From NCBI GenBank assembly GCA_900546795.1, contig UREG01000010.1:1-34951 (forward strand): a stretch of DNA of 34,951 bases, read 5' to 3'. The stretch comes from an uncultured Veillonellaceae bacterium (GTDB taxonomy: Bacteria > Bacillota > Negativicutes > Veillonellales > Megasphaeraceae). The translations under genes were made by a program, and so were the position numbers. Below, in pieces: positions 1 through 7,013 of this stretch (position 1 is its first letter; every line of letters starts with the position of its first letter). The notes beneath the pieces were generated by a model. That model made no database searches. It saw nothing but the letters and a program-made list of their open reading frames with translations, and was not told the DNA's origin.

Positions 1-45
1 CCCTGGTCCCAAGCCAGGTGCGCTACCAAACTGCGCTATGCCCCG
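1..45 (-). tRNA. tRNA-Pro (UGG), 5' part only
   Basis: Read on the minus strand, the gene begins CGGGGCATAGCGC at position 45 and runs through a D-arm to a five-base-pair anticodon stem (CCTGG/CCAGG) closing a seven-base loop that contains TGG. That anticodon reads proline codons. The variable arm, T-arm and acceptor 3' side lie beyond the window edge, so only about 45 of roughly 77 bases are present. A full-consensus promoter lies just upstream. Confidence 0.9.
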
Positions 46-58
46 TAACACAATAAGT

Positions 59-87
59 ATTATATCCTGCATTCGTTCATATGTCAA
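59..87 (-). promoter_or_regulatory. Promoter of tRNA-Pro
   Basis: On the minus strand TTGACA (82-87) and TATAAT (59-64) are separated by exactly 17 bases. Both hexamers match the sigma-A consensus perfectly. The predicted transcription start is about 6-8 bases before the mature tRNA 5' end at 45. Confidence 0.85.
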
Positions 88-175
88 TGCTTTATTTTAA
101 TTTTTTTATTTTATTTCTATTTTCTTTTCCCGCCCTATCTAAACTGATATATACGGCCTTTTTCCAAGCTTTCTA

Positions 176-204
176 TTGTAGTTTTAACCTCCCGGGGGTA
201 TACT
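176..204 (+). promoter_or_regulatory. Candidate promoter of the LDH/MDH-like gene
   Basis: TTGTAG (176-181), a 17-base spacer and TATACT (199-204) lie 34 bases before the start codon. The -10 element is good and the -35 is weak. Confidence 0.4.
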
Positions 205-237
205 GAATTCAGTTTCGATACAAAGGAGGATATTATT

Positions 238-1197
238 ATGAAACTTCGTAAAGTCGCCATCGTTGGCGCCGGACATGTAGGGTCGCATGTCGCTTTGTCC
301 CTGCTTCAGTCCGGCACCGCCGATGAAATTGTATTGCTCGACATTGATAAAGATAAAGCATTCGGCCAGGCTCTTGATCTGGGAGACGCGGTAAGCGGCG
401 CTCTCTGCGGCCGTGATACCCGCATCTATGCCGGTGATTATGCCGACATATCCGATGCCGATATTTTAGTCCTTGCTTTTGGCCGCAGCCGCCGTCCCGG
501 CGAAACACGGCTCGATATGTTTGACGATTCTATCCGTATGGCAAATGATGTAATCCGGCATTTAAAGGAGCAGAACTTCTCCGGCATTCTTATCAGTATT
601 TCCAATCCGGCAGACATCATTTGTGAATATGTCCGTCAGAAAATGTCCTGGCCAGCCAATCGATGCTTCTGCACCGGCACCAGCCTAGAGACATACCGCC
701 TGCTCCGCGTTCTGTCCCGGCTCACCGGAGTAAGCCGCCGTTCTATCCAGGCATTTTGCATGGGCGAACACGGAAACTCCAGCGTCATCGTCTGGTCCCA
801 TATTCGCATCGCAGGATATCCTATTGAAGAGTATTACCGCCGTCATCCGGAATTGCCGCCATTAGATCGGGCTGCCGTACAAAAAGAAGTAAAAGAATCC
901 GGCGACTGGGAAGTAGACGGAAAAGGCTGCACAGAATTCGGTATTGCCAATGTTGCCTGCATGCTGATCCAGGCTATTTTCCATGATCAAAAATTATTCT
1001 GGCCTTGTTCTACCGTTTTAAACGGTGAATACGGCGAAGCCAATGTAGCAGCCGGCGTACCGTGTATTATTGGCAGACATGGGATCGAAGAAATCTGCGA
1101 CCTTCCGCTTTCTCCCGAAGAAGCCGAAAACTTCCACGTTTCTTGTTCCATTATCCGCGGCTTTTTAGACCGGGCTCATTCACTGGAAAGCAAATAA
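238..1197 (+). CDS. L-lactate/malate dehydrogenase family protein with altered active site
   Basis: This 319-residue protein has the full LDH/MDH fold. It would reduce a 2-oxoacid with NADH in the cytoplasm. Seen: GAGHVG (residues 10-15) binds the dinucleotide, and an Asp closes beta-2 (LLDID), typical of NAD use. The mobile loop is GRSRRPGETR (82-91), then SNP (122-124), GTSLETYR (147-154) and MGEHG (175-179) with catalytic His178. Length fits the family. Odd: the residue matching Gln102 of lactate dehydrogenases is Arg85, as in malate dehydrogenases, while the GETR of LDH is kept, and the catalytic Asp168 equivalent is Glu151. Substrate is therefore uncertain: oxaloacetate or another 2-oxoacid are alternatives to pyruvate. 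AAAGGAGG lies nine bases before the ATG. It is a single-gene unit between its own promoter and a bidirectional terminator. Confidence 0.85.
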   Translation: MKLRKVAIVGAGHVGSHVALSLLQSGTADEIVLLDIDKDKAFGQALDLGDAVSGALCGRDTRIYAGDYADISDADILVLAFGRSRRPGETRLDMFDDSIRMANDVIRHLKEQNFSGILISISNPADIICEYVRQKMSWPANRCFCTGTSLETYRLLRVLSRLTGVSRRSIQAFCMGEHGNSSVIVWSHIRIAGYPIEEYYRRHPELPPLDRAAVQKEVKESGDWEVDGKGCTEFGIANVACMLIQAIFHDQKLFWPCSTVLNGEYGEANVAAGVPCIIGRHGIEEICDLPLSPEEAENFHVSCSIIRGFLDRAHSLESK

Positions 1198-1205
1198 CCT
1201 ATTGT

Positions 1206-1250
1206 ATAATAAGAAAAAGCAGCTAAATATTAGCTGCTTTTTCTTATTAT
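1206..1250. terminator. Bidirectional intrinsic terminator
   Basis: A perfect 20-base inverted repeat (1206-1225 and 1231-1250) surrounds a five-base AATAT loop. A-rich and T-rich arms give a U-tract on either strand, so it can end both the plus-strand dehydrogenase and the convergent speD transcript. Confidence 0.9.
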
Positions 1251-1263
1251 AGGGTAATCCTGA

Positions 1264-2052
1264 TTAATATTTTATACTAGGCATATTGCGGCCATAGAAA
1301 ATTTCCAGCATTTCCTGCCGAAGCAATTGGCGAATACGTTTCTTTTCCGCCGGCTGCAAATCTTTTTCCTGTACATTGAATAAATAGTTATCCAGGTCAA
1401 AGTCCTTCAAAATCATTTTCGTATGAAAAATATTTTCCTGATACACGTTCACATCAATCATATCGTATTGATTTCTGGTTTTGGAAGAAATATAGTTTTG
1501 AATCGAATTGATCCGATGGTCAATATAAATTTTCTTTCCGGATAGTTCGCGGGTAAACCCTCTTACTCTGTAATCCAGGCTCACAATATCCGAATCAAAG
1601 CTGTCCAGGAGATAATTCAACGCATTGAGCGGGGAAATTTTCCCACAGGTCGATACGTCGATATCCGCCCGAAACGTGCTGATCCCCTGATGAGGATGAC
1701 TTTCCGGATATGTGTGCACCGTCAAATGGCTTTTATCCAAATGACAGACTACATCTGCATCATGCTGCTCTACCGGCTCTTCGGAAATCAGTATCGTTAC
1801 ACTTGCGCCCTGCGGCTCATAATCCTGGCTGGCAATATTTAAAATATTGGCGCCTATAATCTTAGCCACATTCTGCAGTATACCGGTAAGCCGCTCTGCA
1901 CTGTATTCTTCATCAATATACCGGATATACTCCTGCCGCGCCTCTTCAGTATTGGTGTAACACACGTCATAAATGTTAAAACTCAATGTTTTCGTTAAAT
2001 TGTTGAAGCCGTACAACTTTAATTTACTACCCGTTTTCTTTACTGCTGCCAT
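1264..2052 (-). CDS. speD: S-adenosylmethionine decarboxylase proenzyme
   Basis: SpeD decarboxylates S-adenosylmethionine to supply aminopropyl groups for spermidine. The 262-residue protein matches the long E. coli-type class along its whole length (E. coli SpeD is 264 residues). Seen: LKLYGFNNLTK near the N-terminus, HLDKSH (104-109), HTYPESHP (113-120) and STCGKISPLNALNYL. In this class the chain cuts itself between Lys107 and Ser108 (E. coli Lys111/Ser112), and the serine becomes the pyruvoyl cofactor. The gene lies last after rdgB and the yfcE-type gene, 41 bases downstream, with its own candidate promoter in that gap. GAGAGGG precedes the ATG. No spermidine synthase gene is in the window. 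Confidence 0.95.
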   Translation of the reverse strand: MAAVKKTGSKLKLYGFNNLTKTLSFNIYDVCYTNTEEARQEYIRYIDEEYSAERLTGILQNVAKIIGANILNIASQDYEPQGASVTILISEEPVEQHDADVVCHLDKSHLTVHTYPESHPHQGISTFRADIDVSTCGKISPLNALNYLLDSFDSDIVSLDYRVRGFTRELSGKKIYIDHRINSIQNYISSKTRNQYDMIDVNVYQENIFHTKMILKDFDLDNYLFNVQEKDLQPAEKKRIRQLLRQEMLEIFYGRNMPSIKY

Positions 2053-2082
2053 ATTTCAACCCTCTCTTTTTATTTCTACCAC

Positions 2083-2112
2083 AGTATAGCAAATCATTCT
2101 ATATCTTTACAA
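2083..2112 (-). promoter_or_regulatory. Candidate promoter of speD
   Basis: On the minus strand TTGTAA (2107-2112), an 18-base spacer and TATACT (2083-2088) overlap the end of the upstream phosphoesterase gene and lead into speD. The match is moderate. Confidence 0.45.
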
Positions 2113-2600
2113 GACCCGTTAAGGCGATATACTTTTAAACTTTGTATACAGCCGCCTTGTATTACCGCAGTGCCATAACTCCCATCATAGGCATCTCTCG
2201 GCCGCGCTATGCTTCCCGGATTAAACAGCCATATGCCAGTTTCTTTATGAGCTTCCTGTACATGAGTATGCCCAAAAACAGCCAATGCAGCGCCGCTTTC
2301 CTGCGCCTTATAAAAAAGGGAAGGCAGCCGCATCGCGCTGTTCCACTGATGTCCATGACAAAGATATATCTTTACTTTTTCAATGGTTATCGTCTTTTCA
2401 TACGGATAAAACGGCGGCGTATAATCATTATTTCCCCGCACGATCTCTACAGGAACGCCGGAAAATTCTTCCAGCAAACGCTTATCTTCTCCGCAGTCTC
2501 CCGCATGAAGCCAAAGGTCGATCTTGCCCGCCTGTCTGACCATTTTTTCCAATGCCGCTATATTGCCGTGGCTGTCGCTTACGATGCCAATCCGTTTCAT
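2094..2600 (-). CDS. YfcE/MJ0936-family metallophosphoesterase
   Basis: A 168-residue single-domain calcineurin-like phosphoesterase; relatives hydrolyse phosphodiesters using two metal ions. All family motifs are visible: SDSHGN (8-13, the DxH motif), HAGDCGE (32-38), RGNND (55-59), a metal-binding His in CHGHQW and GHTH near residue 111. Length is normal for the YfcE/YsnB group. The start codon overlaps the rdgB stop by four bases (ATGA), so the two are translationally coupled. This pairing with rdgB is common in Firmicutes. The natural substrate of this group is poorly defined. Confidence 0.9.
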   Translation of the reverse strand: MKRIGIVSDSHGNIAALEKMVRQAGKIDLWLHAGDCGEDKRLLEEFSGVPVEIVRGNNDYTPPFYPYEKTITIEKVKIYLCHGHQWNSAMRLPSLFYKAQESGAALAVFGHTHVQEAHKETGIWLFNPGSIARPRDAYDGSYGTAVIQGGCIQSLKVYRLNGSCKDIE

Positions 2601-3184
2601 TTCAGGAGCTCCGCCAACCGGCGTATGGCTTTTCCTCGGTGGCTGATCTGATTCTTCTCTGCCAAACTAAGCTCTGCCATCGTCTTTTTAAATTCCGGCA
2701 CATAAAACAGTGGATCATATCCAAAACCGCCGTCTCCCGCATACGTATCCTGGATCAATCCGGCGCAGCAGTCTTTTACCAGGATCGTTTTACCGTCCGG
2801 CATAACCAAGGCCAGCGCGCATACATATCGGGCAGTCCGCTGTTTAAGCGGAAACTCCTTTACTTCTGCAATCAATTTTTGATTATTTGCTTCATCATCA
2901 CCATGCCCGCCTGCATAACGGGCCGAATAAATCCCCGGGGCTCCGTCAAGTATATCCACTTCCAGTCCGGAATCATCGGCTAAACAGGGCTTATGACATT
3001 TTTCCATATAATACCGCGCTTTGATCAGTGCATTTTCTTCAAACGTCTTCCCATCTTCCACTGGTTCTTCGCACATAATCATATCACTGACCGCATACAC
3101 CGCATACCCCAGCGGTTCAAGTACTTCCTTACACTCACGTATCTTCCCCTTATTGCGCGTCGCTAATACAATTTCCTTATTCAT
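2597..3184 (-). CDS. rdgB: XTP/dITP diphosphatase (Ham1/RdgB)
   Basis: RdgB removes pyrophosphate from non-canonical purine nucleotides (dITP, XTP) to keep them out of DNA and RNA. The 195-residue protein carries the family signatures in order: ATRNKGK (8-14) at the N-terminus, LADDSGLEVD around residue 70, GIYSARYAG, GGFGYDPLF near 152-160 and SHRGKA near the C-terminus. Length and motifs are complete. AAAGGAGTG precedes the ATG, and a terminator hairpin with a T6 tract sits directly upstream of that site. It is the first gene of rdgB-yfcE-type-speD. Confidence 0.95.
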   Translation of the reverse strand: MNKEIVLATRNKGKIRECKEVLEPLGYAVYAVSDMIMCEEPVEDGKTFEENALIKARYYMEKCHKPCLADDSGLEVDILDGAPGIYSARYAGGHGDDEANNQKLIAEVKEFPLKQRTARYVCALALVMPDGKTILVKDCCAGLIQDTYAGDGGFGYDPLFYVPEFKKTMAELSLAEKNQISHRGKAIRRLAELLK

Positions 3185-3201
3185 GCCATCACTCCTTTAC
3201 G

Positions 3202-3234
3202 AAAAAAGGGATCTCACCGCCATGTATGAGATCC
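3202..3234 (-). terminator. Intrinsic terminator after the CofE-like gene
   Basis: On the minus strand GGATCTCA and TGAGATCC (3227-3234 and 3209-3216) form an eight-base-pair stem around a ten-base loop, followed by C and T6 (3202-3207). The T-tract ends only a few bases before the rdgB ribosome-binding site. Confidence 0.8.
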
Positions 3235-3263
3235 AATTTATCTTATTGTTCGCGGGCTTTCAA
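3235..3263 (-). promoter_or_regulatory. Candidate rdgB promoter reading into the terminator hairpin
   Basis: TTGAAA (3258-3263), 17 bases, then TAAATT (3235-3240) on the minus strand, inside the 3' end of the CofE-like gene. The predicted start falls inside the hairpin's first arm, so transcripts from here could not form the terminator. The hexamer match is fair only. Confidence 0.35.
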
Positions 3264-3902
3264 TGCCTGCTTATATCCTTTTATCACTACAATAGGCGTC
3301 ATCTGCGAATCGTTTCCAAAAGGATTATCTATCAATATTTTCGCCAGTTTGCCTGCATGAAGCCCTTTAGAAACGCCCAAAACAGCCGAACGCTTCAAAT
3401 CGTTAACGTCTGCAACGCAAGCCCCAAAACAGCCTAACCGCTGTTTTATTTTTTCCGCCACCCCATGAGGATTGGCAGGTCCGTATACAATATGCTTATC
3501 AAACGGAGGCATAGTGCCCGTCACGTCATCGGTGAGCGAAGCTTCTCTGGCCAATGCGTAAAACACGCCGTTTTTGCCAACCGCTTTCGCAAACATTCCG
3601 GCTATAAATGCAAAGAGCATTTTCCATTCGCCTTCTAATTCCATTGCAGCCTGCATGCCATAAAGACTGGACATGCTCCCAGCAGAAGGAACAAACCGAT
3701 TCATCAGCCGAGCCTGCCAGGACGGCGTCAATTCTTCCGGACGGACAATCCGTCCCTGCGTAATCGCTACCACGCTTTCGGCAACGCAGACAATGTCATC
3801 AGGTCCAATACTGTCCGCGCCGTATTGTTCTATCACATCTACGATGTTATCTTTGTCTGTAAGGATCCGTGTTTTTATAGGAACTAACGATAATCCACTC
3901 AT
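3243..3902 (-). CDS. CofE-like (F420-0:gamma-glutamyl ligase family) protein
   Basis: The 219-residue protein resembles the ligase family that in archaea and actinobacteria adds glutamate to coenzyme F420-0. Seen: VPIKTRILTDKDNI near the N-terminus, GPDDIVCVAESVVAITQGR (33-51), an ATP-type region rich in Gly, IDNPFGNDSQMTPIVVIK near the C-terminus. Such homologues occur in Firmicutes not known to make F420, so the real substrate is unknown. It may form amide bonds between an acid acceptor and an amino acid; that is inference. It follows a membrane-anchored unknown gene by 13 bases, downstream of murI, and is followed by a terminator. Confidence 0.7.
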   Translation of the reverse strand: MSGLSLVPIKTRILTDKDNIVDVIEQYGADSIGPDDIVCVAESVVAITQGRIVRPEELTPSWQARLMNRFVPSAGSMSSLYGMQAAMELEGEWKMLFAFIAGMFAKAVGKNGVFYALAREASLTDDVTGTMPPFDKHIVYGPANPHGVAEKIKQRLGCFGACVADVNDLKRSAVLGVSKGLHAGKLAKILIDNPFGNDSQMTPIVVIKGYKQALKAREQ

Positions 3903-3915
3903 GTATCTGTCTCCT

Positions 3916-4458
3916 TTACCACTCTTGTAATGCCCGGCGAAGTTCTTTGCCGGTTATAACAGTCCGTACCTTGGACAAATACCAATCGCTGCGGGAAACG
4001 CCCTGATAAATGATATCCACCGGCATATCCGGAAAGGTTTCCAACGCATCAGCAATATTGCCTCTATCGGTCGTAAATTCCAGGCGGAGCCGAATATATC
4101 CCTTAGCTCCCACGTCTACGATATAGGCTTCCCAATACCCGTCGTTTCTTTCCCGGTTCATATTTGTCAGCCAGGCGCTGGCCCGGCAAGCGTCATAAAG
4201 TTCGCACGGCAGCTGCACCCGCGGAAAACAATCCATAATTGTTCCCAGCTGTTTTCCCACATTTTTATAGGGAATATCCGTATAAAATACAGCTTTGGCC
4301 CGTTCCAAATTTTCTAATACTGCCGGAGTTCTTTTTTTTACGCCAAACCGAAATTTTGCATCTCCCTGCATTACTGCATGGATCCGTACCACAAGATATA
4401 CAAAGGCTATAAAGCCAACAATTCCTACCAATATATTGATCAACCAATACATATACAC
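3916..4458 (-). CDS. Membrane-anchored protein of unknown function
   Basis: Not recognised. The 180-residue protein has one clear hydrophobic helix near residues 5-27 (WLINILVGIVGFIAFVYLVV), then a short basic stretch and a soluble domain of about 140 residues with no motif I know. The helix lacks a signal-peptidase site, so the protein is probably an N-terminal anchor with its domain in the cytoplasm or periplasm; the sequence does not decide which. It lies 24 bases after murI and 13 bases before the CofE-like gene, so the three are probably co-transcribed. A link with peptidoglycan precursor or amino-acid ligation is only a guess from context. Confidence 0.75.
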   Translation of the reverse strand: MYMYWLINILVGIVGFIAFVYLVVRIHAVMQGDAKFRFGVKKRTPAVLENLERAKAVFYTDIPYKNVGKQLGTIMDCFPRVQLPCELYDACRASAWLTNMNRERNDGYWEAYIVDVGAKGYIRLRLEFTTDRGNIADALETFPDMPVDIIYQGVSRSDWYLSKVRTVITGKELRRALQEW

Positions 4459-4482
4459 GACGTCGTCTCCCTTACCGTTTAT

Positions 4483-5283
4483 TTACAATCGCACCTCTTC
4501 TATTGTATACGTTCCAGGCCGCAGCATCTGCTTAGCGGCGTTTTCTCCCCGCGCTATGCCGTCTGTAAGAAGAATGCGCACAGTTCCCGCCGTTTGTTTA
4601 TCCGTCAGTAAATGACCGCTTTCCAATACAGCAGCTGCCTGTCCTGCTGTTTCTGTTCCCGGATCCACAAATGCCAGCGCCGGCGCAGTCTTTTTCATTA
4701 CGTCTAATACAAACGGATAATGGGTGCATCCCAAAATTGCGGTGTCAGCCTCTTGACCGACCGCCTGCCCAATCCCTTCTCTAACAGCCTCTTCCAGGGC
4801 AGCATCCGCATGACCTTCTTCTATAAGACCCGCCAAAGACGGACAACTCACTTCTATGATCTGCACTTGCGGAAACATATCCGCGCACAAGATTTTATGG
4901 CTATGACTGCCTATCGTTGCCGGCGTCGCCAATACGGCAATCCGTTTATTTCGGCTGCATGCAGAAGCTGCCTGCAGTCCCCGGCTCATACCAACCAACG
5001 GATACGACATTTCCTTTTCAATTTCATCAAAAGCAGTGCAGGTTATCGTATTGCATGCGATCACCCCTGCTTTTACTGCCGCCGCTTCCAAATATTTCGC
5101 CATCTCCATCGAAAACTGGATGATTTCTTTTCGGCTGCGGTTCCCATAAGGATTGCGTTTTGTATCGCCCAGATAGAGAATGTCTTCATGCGGCAACTGT
5201 TCCTGAAGGCGCTTAACCACACTTAGTCCTCCGATCCCGGAGTCGAACACACCTATGGGCAGTTTCTTATTATTCATATGCAA
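4483..5283 (-). CDS. murI: Glutamate racemase
   Basis: MurI interconverts L- and D-glutamate to supply D-glutamate for peptidoglycan. The 266-residue protein has all catalytic features: FDSGIGGLS (13-21) with Asp14, GDTKRNPYGNRS (39-50), IACNT with the first catalytic Cys77, and LGCTHYP with the second catalytic Cys186 followed by His188. Length fits the family. It lies 63 bases downstream of a paralogue that has lost both cysteines, and has its own candidate promoter in that gap. This is the copy expected to provide the activity. Confidence 0.95.
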   Translation of the reverse strand: MHMNNKKLPIGVFDSGIGGLSVVKRLQEQLPHEDILYLGDTKRNPYGNRSRKEIIQFSMEMAKYLEAAAVKAGVIACNTITCTAFDEIEKEMSYPLVGMSRGLQAASACSRNKRIAVLATPATIGSHSHKILCADMFPQVQIIEVSCPSLAGLIEEGHADAALEEAVREGIGQAVGQEADTAILGCTHYPFVLDVMKKTAPALAFVDPGTETAGQAAAVLESGHLLTDKQTAGTVRILLTDGIARGENAAKQMLRPGTYTIEEVRL

Positions 5284-5297
5284 AACACCTCTATGCT

Positions 5298-5326
5298 ATT
5301 GTAAGGGCATGTGCATCAAAATTCAA
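5298..5326 (-). promoter_or_regulatory. Candidate promoter of murI
   Basis: On the minus strand TTGAAT (5321-5326), 17 bases, TACAAT (5298-5303), in the gap between the MurI-like paralogue and murI. The start codon follows about 15 bases after the -10. Confidence 0.45.
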
Positions 5327-5346
5327 CTGTTTTTTCAACTTTTTGC

Positions 5347-6147
5347 CTACAGAGAAATTTCTGCCGCCTGATACGCTTCAGGATTCATCACCATACTTGC
5401 AAATTGACTGCCTCTGCGGCTGTCTTTCGTAAAGCATAACGCAATGCGTCCCTGATGGCGATGTTCGTTTTCCAGTGCATACTTTTCCAATACGGTTTTC
5501 ACTTCCCAAGCGGTTTCATGCCCGGGATCGACAAAAATGATCCGCTCTCCCGCAACCGCTTCAAAAGCACGTTTCAAAAACGGAAAGTGCGTAGACCCAT
5601 AAACGACAGTATCCACTCCCGCTTCTATAAGAGGCATCGTATATTCTTCTACCAGATCTTTGATATACTCTCCGTTTAAATTGCCGGCCTCTATCGTTTT
5701 GGCTAACAATGGGCATGCCTGTTCTACAACAGTCAATCCCGGATATAGACGGCTTGCTTCTTCCTGATAAGAACCATGCAGGATCACTCTTGCGCTTGTA
5801 AGAACGCCGATTTTTCTCCGCGGACTGATTTCTGCCCCGGTTTTTAGTCCGCTTGCCATGCCGATAACCGGAATCGAGATCTCTTTTCTTAATTCATCGA
5901 GAGCTAAATTACTGATGATATGAGAAGCCAAAACAATCGCTTTTACCGACTTTTTCGCCAAAAAATGAATCATTTGCCGCGTATACTGCATGATCTCTTT
6001 TTCTGTCCGGTCATTATACGGGCTATGCTTGATATCTCCTATATATATAATATCCTCATTAGGCGTCGTGCGACGTATCCGATTCACCACGGTCAGCCCG
6101 CCTACTCCGGAATCGATTACCCCAATCGGGCATCTATTCATCTCCAT
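5347..6147 (-). CDS. Glutamate racemase paralogue with both catalytic Cys replaced by Ser
   Basis: A 266-residue Asp/Glu racemase-fold protein, the same length as the adjacent MurI and collinear with it. Seen: IDSGVGGLT (11-19) keeps the acidic residue, GDIKHSPYNDRT matches the substrate loop imperfectly, and VPV/IGMASG and VDPGHE match the scaffold. The first catalytic Cys is Ser75 (LASHI where MurI has IACNT). The second is Ser185 (YGSTHFP where MurI has LGCTHYP); His187 is kept. A cofactor-independent racemase needs both thiols, so racemase activity is unlikely. The reading frame is intact, arguing for a retained different role such as ligand binding or control of MurI. It follows the thioesterase gene by 12 bases. 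Confidence 0.85.
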   Translation of the reverse strand: MEMNRCPIGVIDSGVGGLTVVNRIRRTTPNEDIIYIGDIKHSPYNDRTEKEIMQYTRQMIHFLAKKSVKAIVLASHIISNLALDELRKEISIPVIGMASGLKTGAEISPRRKIGVLTSARVILHGSYQEEASRLYPGLTVVEQACPLLAKTIEAGNLNGEYIKDLVEEYTMPLIEAGVDTVVYGSTHFPFLKRAFEAVAGERIIFVDPGHETAWEVKTVLEKYALENEHRHQGRIALCFTKDSRRGSQFASMVMNPEAYQAAEISL

Positions 6148-6159
6148 AGACTTTCCCCC

Positions 6160-6579
6160 TTACGCTTCTTTATCTCCTTCATACATCGTAAACAAGGTAT
6201 CTAGGTATTCTTTATCCAGCCGTACGATACTCCCTGATTTTTTATGGGTAAATACATTCTGCGTTCTCCCTGTCGCCATAAGCAAGCCGTCTTTTTCCCG
6301 AATAACCCGATAGGTAAATACCATTTGCGCCCGCGTAAGCAAGGCCAGTTTTGTTTCTATTAAAATATAGTCATCGAATAAAATCGAGTTCTTATATCTA
6401 CATTCTACTTCTGTAATAGGAAATACGATTCCCTTATCCATTAAATCCCACAGATTGACTCCGCCTTTGCGCAGATATTCAACCCGTCCCATTTCAAACC
6501 ACCGCAAATGATTGGAATGATGCGCCACGCCCATCATATCCGTTTCCACAAACCGTACTTTTTCCCGAACTACAATCAT
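6160..6579 (-). CDS. YbgC/FadM-type acyl-CoA thioesterase
   Basis: The 139-residue protein has a hot-dog fold of the 4-hydroxybenzoyl-CoA thioesterase group, which cleaves acyl-CoA thioesters. The signature ETDMMGVAHHSNHLRWFE (12-29) contains the catalytic-type Asp14 and the conserved His-Asn pattern, followed by GRVEYLRKGG. Length is typical. AAAGAGG lies seven bases before the ATG. It heads a unit with the MurI-like paralogue 12 bases downstream. The acyl substrate cannot be read from sequence. Confidence 0.88.
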   Translation of the reverse strand: MIVVREKVRFVETDMMGVAHHSNHLRWFEMGRVEYLRKGGVNLWDLMDKGIVFPITEVECRYKNSILFDDYILIETKLALLTRAQMVFTYRVIREKDGLLMATGRTQNVFTHKKSGSIVRLDKEYLDTLFTMYEGDKEA

Positions 6580-6606
6580 CCTCGTACCTCTTTCTTATCG
6601 TACTAT

Positions 6607-6661
6607 AAAAATATGCTCCTTATACAGTATAGTTAAACACTATTCCTGTCAAGGAGCATAT
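6607..6661 (-). terminator. Intrinsic terminator after the DUF1232 gene
   Basis: An 11-base inverted repeat (6651-6661 with 6611-6621) plus inner pairing (ACAG with CTGT) forms a long stem. On the minus strand it is followed by a T-rich run (TTTTTAT). It lies five bases after the DUF1232 stop codon. Confidence 0.75.
6626..6652 (-). promoter_or_regulatory. Candidate promoter inside the terminator hairpin
   Basis: On the minus strand a perfect TTGACA (6647-6652) and TATACT (6626-6631) are separated by 15 bases, shorter than ideal. It would serve the thioesterase/MurI-like unit; its start falls in the terminator's second arm, so its own transcripts would not form the hairpin. Confidence 0.4.
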
Positions 6662-6665
6662 CATT

Positions 6666-7001
6666 TTAATGTCCAAAAGGCAAATATTTTCGTGCACGCT
6701 CTATATGCTCTGCTTTGATATACGAATCAGCAAACCGCATGGCAAATGCAATAACCGCCGCATCATCGATCCAGCCTAATCCAGCCAGTACATCCGGAAC
6801 AGCGTCTATCGGAAGGATAAAATATCCCAGCGCTCCCATCACGACTGCTTTTACAACCAGCGGTGTCTCCCGGTCCTGCAAACAGTAAAACAGGGTAAGC
6901 GCTTTTCTGGCAAAAAGAAACTTTACTCCGATCCGCCGAATCAGCCCGAAAAACCGGACAGGTTTATAAAATTTAGCAAACCATGTCAAAAACTTTACCA
7001 T
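6666..7001 (-). CDS. YkvA-like DUF1232 membrane protein
   Basis: The 111-residue protein belongs to the DUF1232 (YkvA) family of unknown function. Seen: a Lys/Arg-rich N-terminal third, then VKAVVMGALGYFILPIDAVPDVLAGLGWIDDAAVIAFA, the family core with the conserved P-x-D-x-x-P-D pattern, forming one or two short hydrophobic segments. ATG at 7001 is preferred over the GTG at 7010 because AGGTGG lies at better spacing for the ATG. It follows the DUF697-like gene by about 12 bases and ends at a terminator. Confidence 0.8.
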   Translation of the reverse strand: MVKFLTWFAKFYKPVRFFGLIRRIGVKFLFARKALTLFYCLQDRETPLVVKAVVMGALGYFILPIDAVPDVLAGLGWIDDAAVIAFAMRFADSYIKAEHIERARKYLPFGH

Positions 7002-7013
7002 CTGCACCACCTG

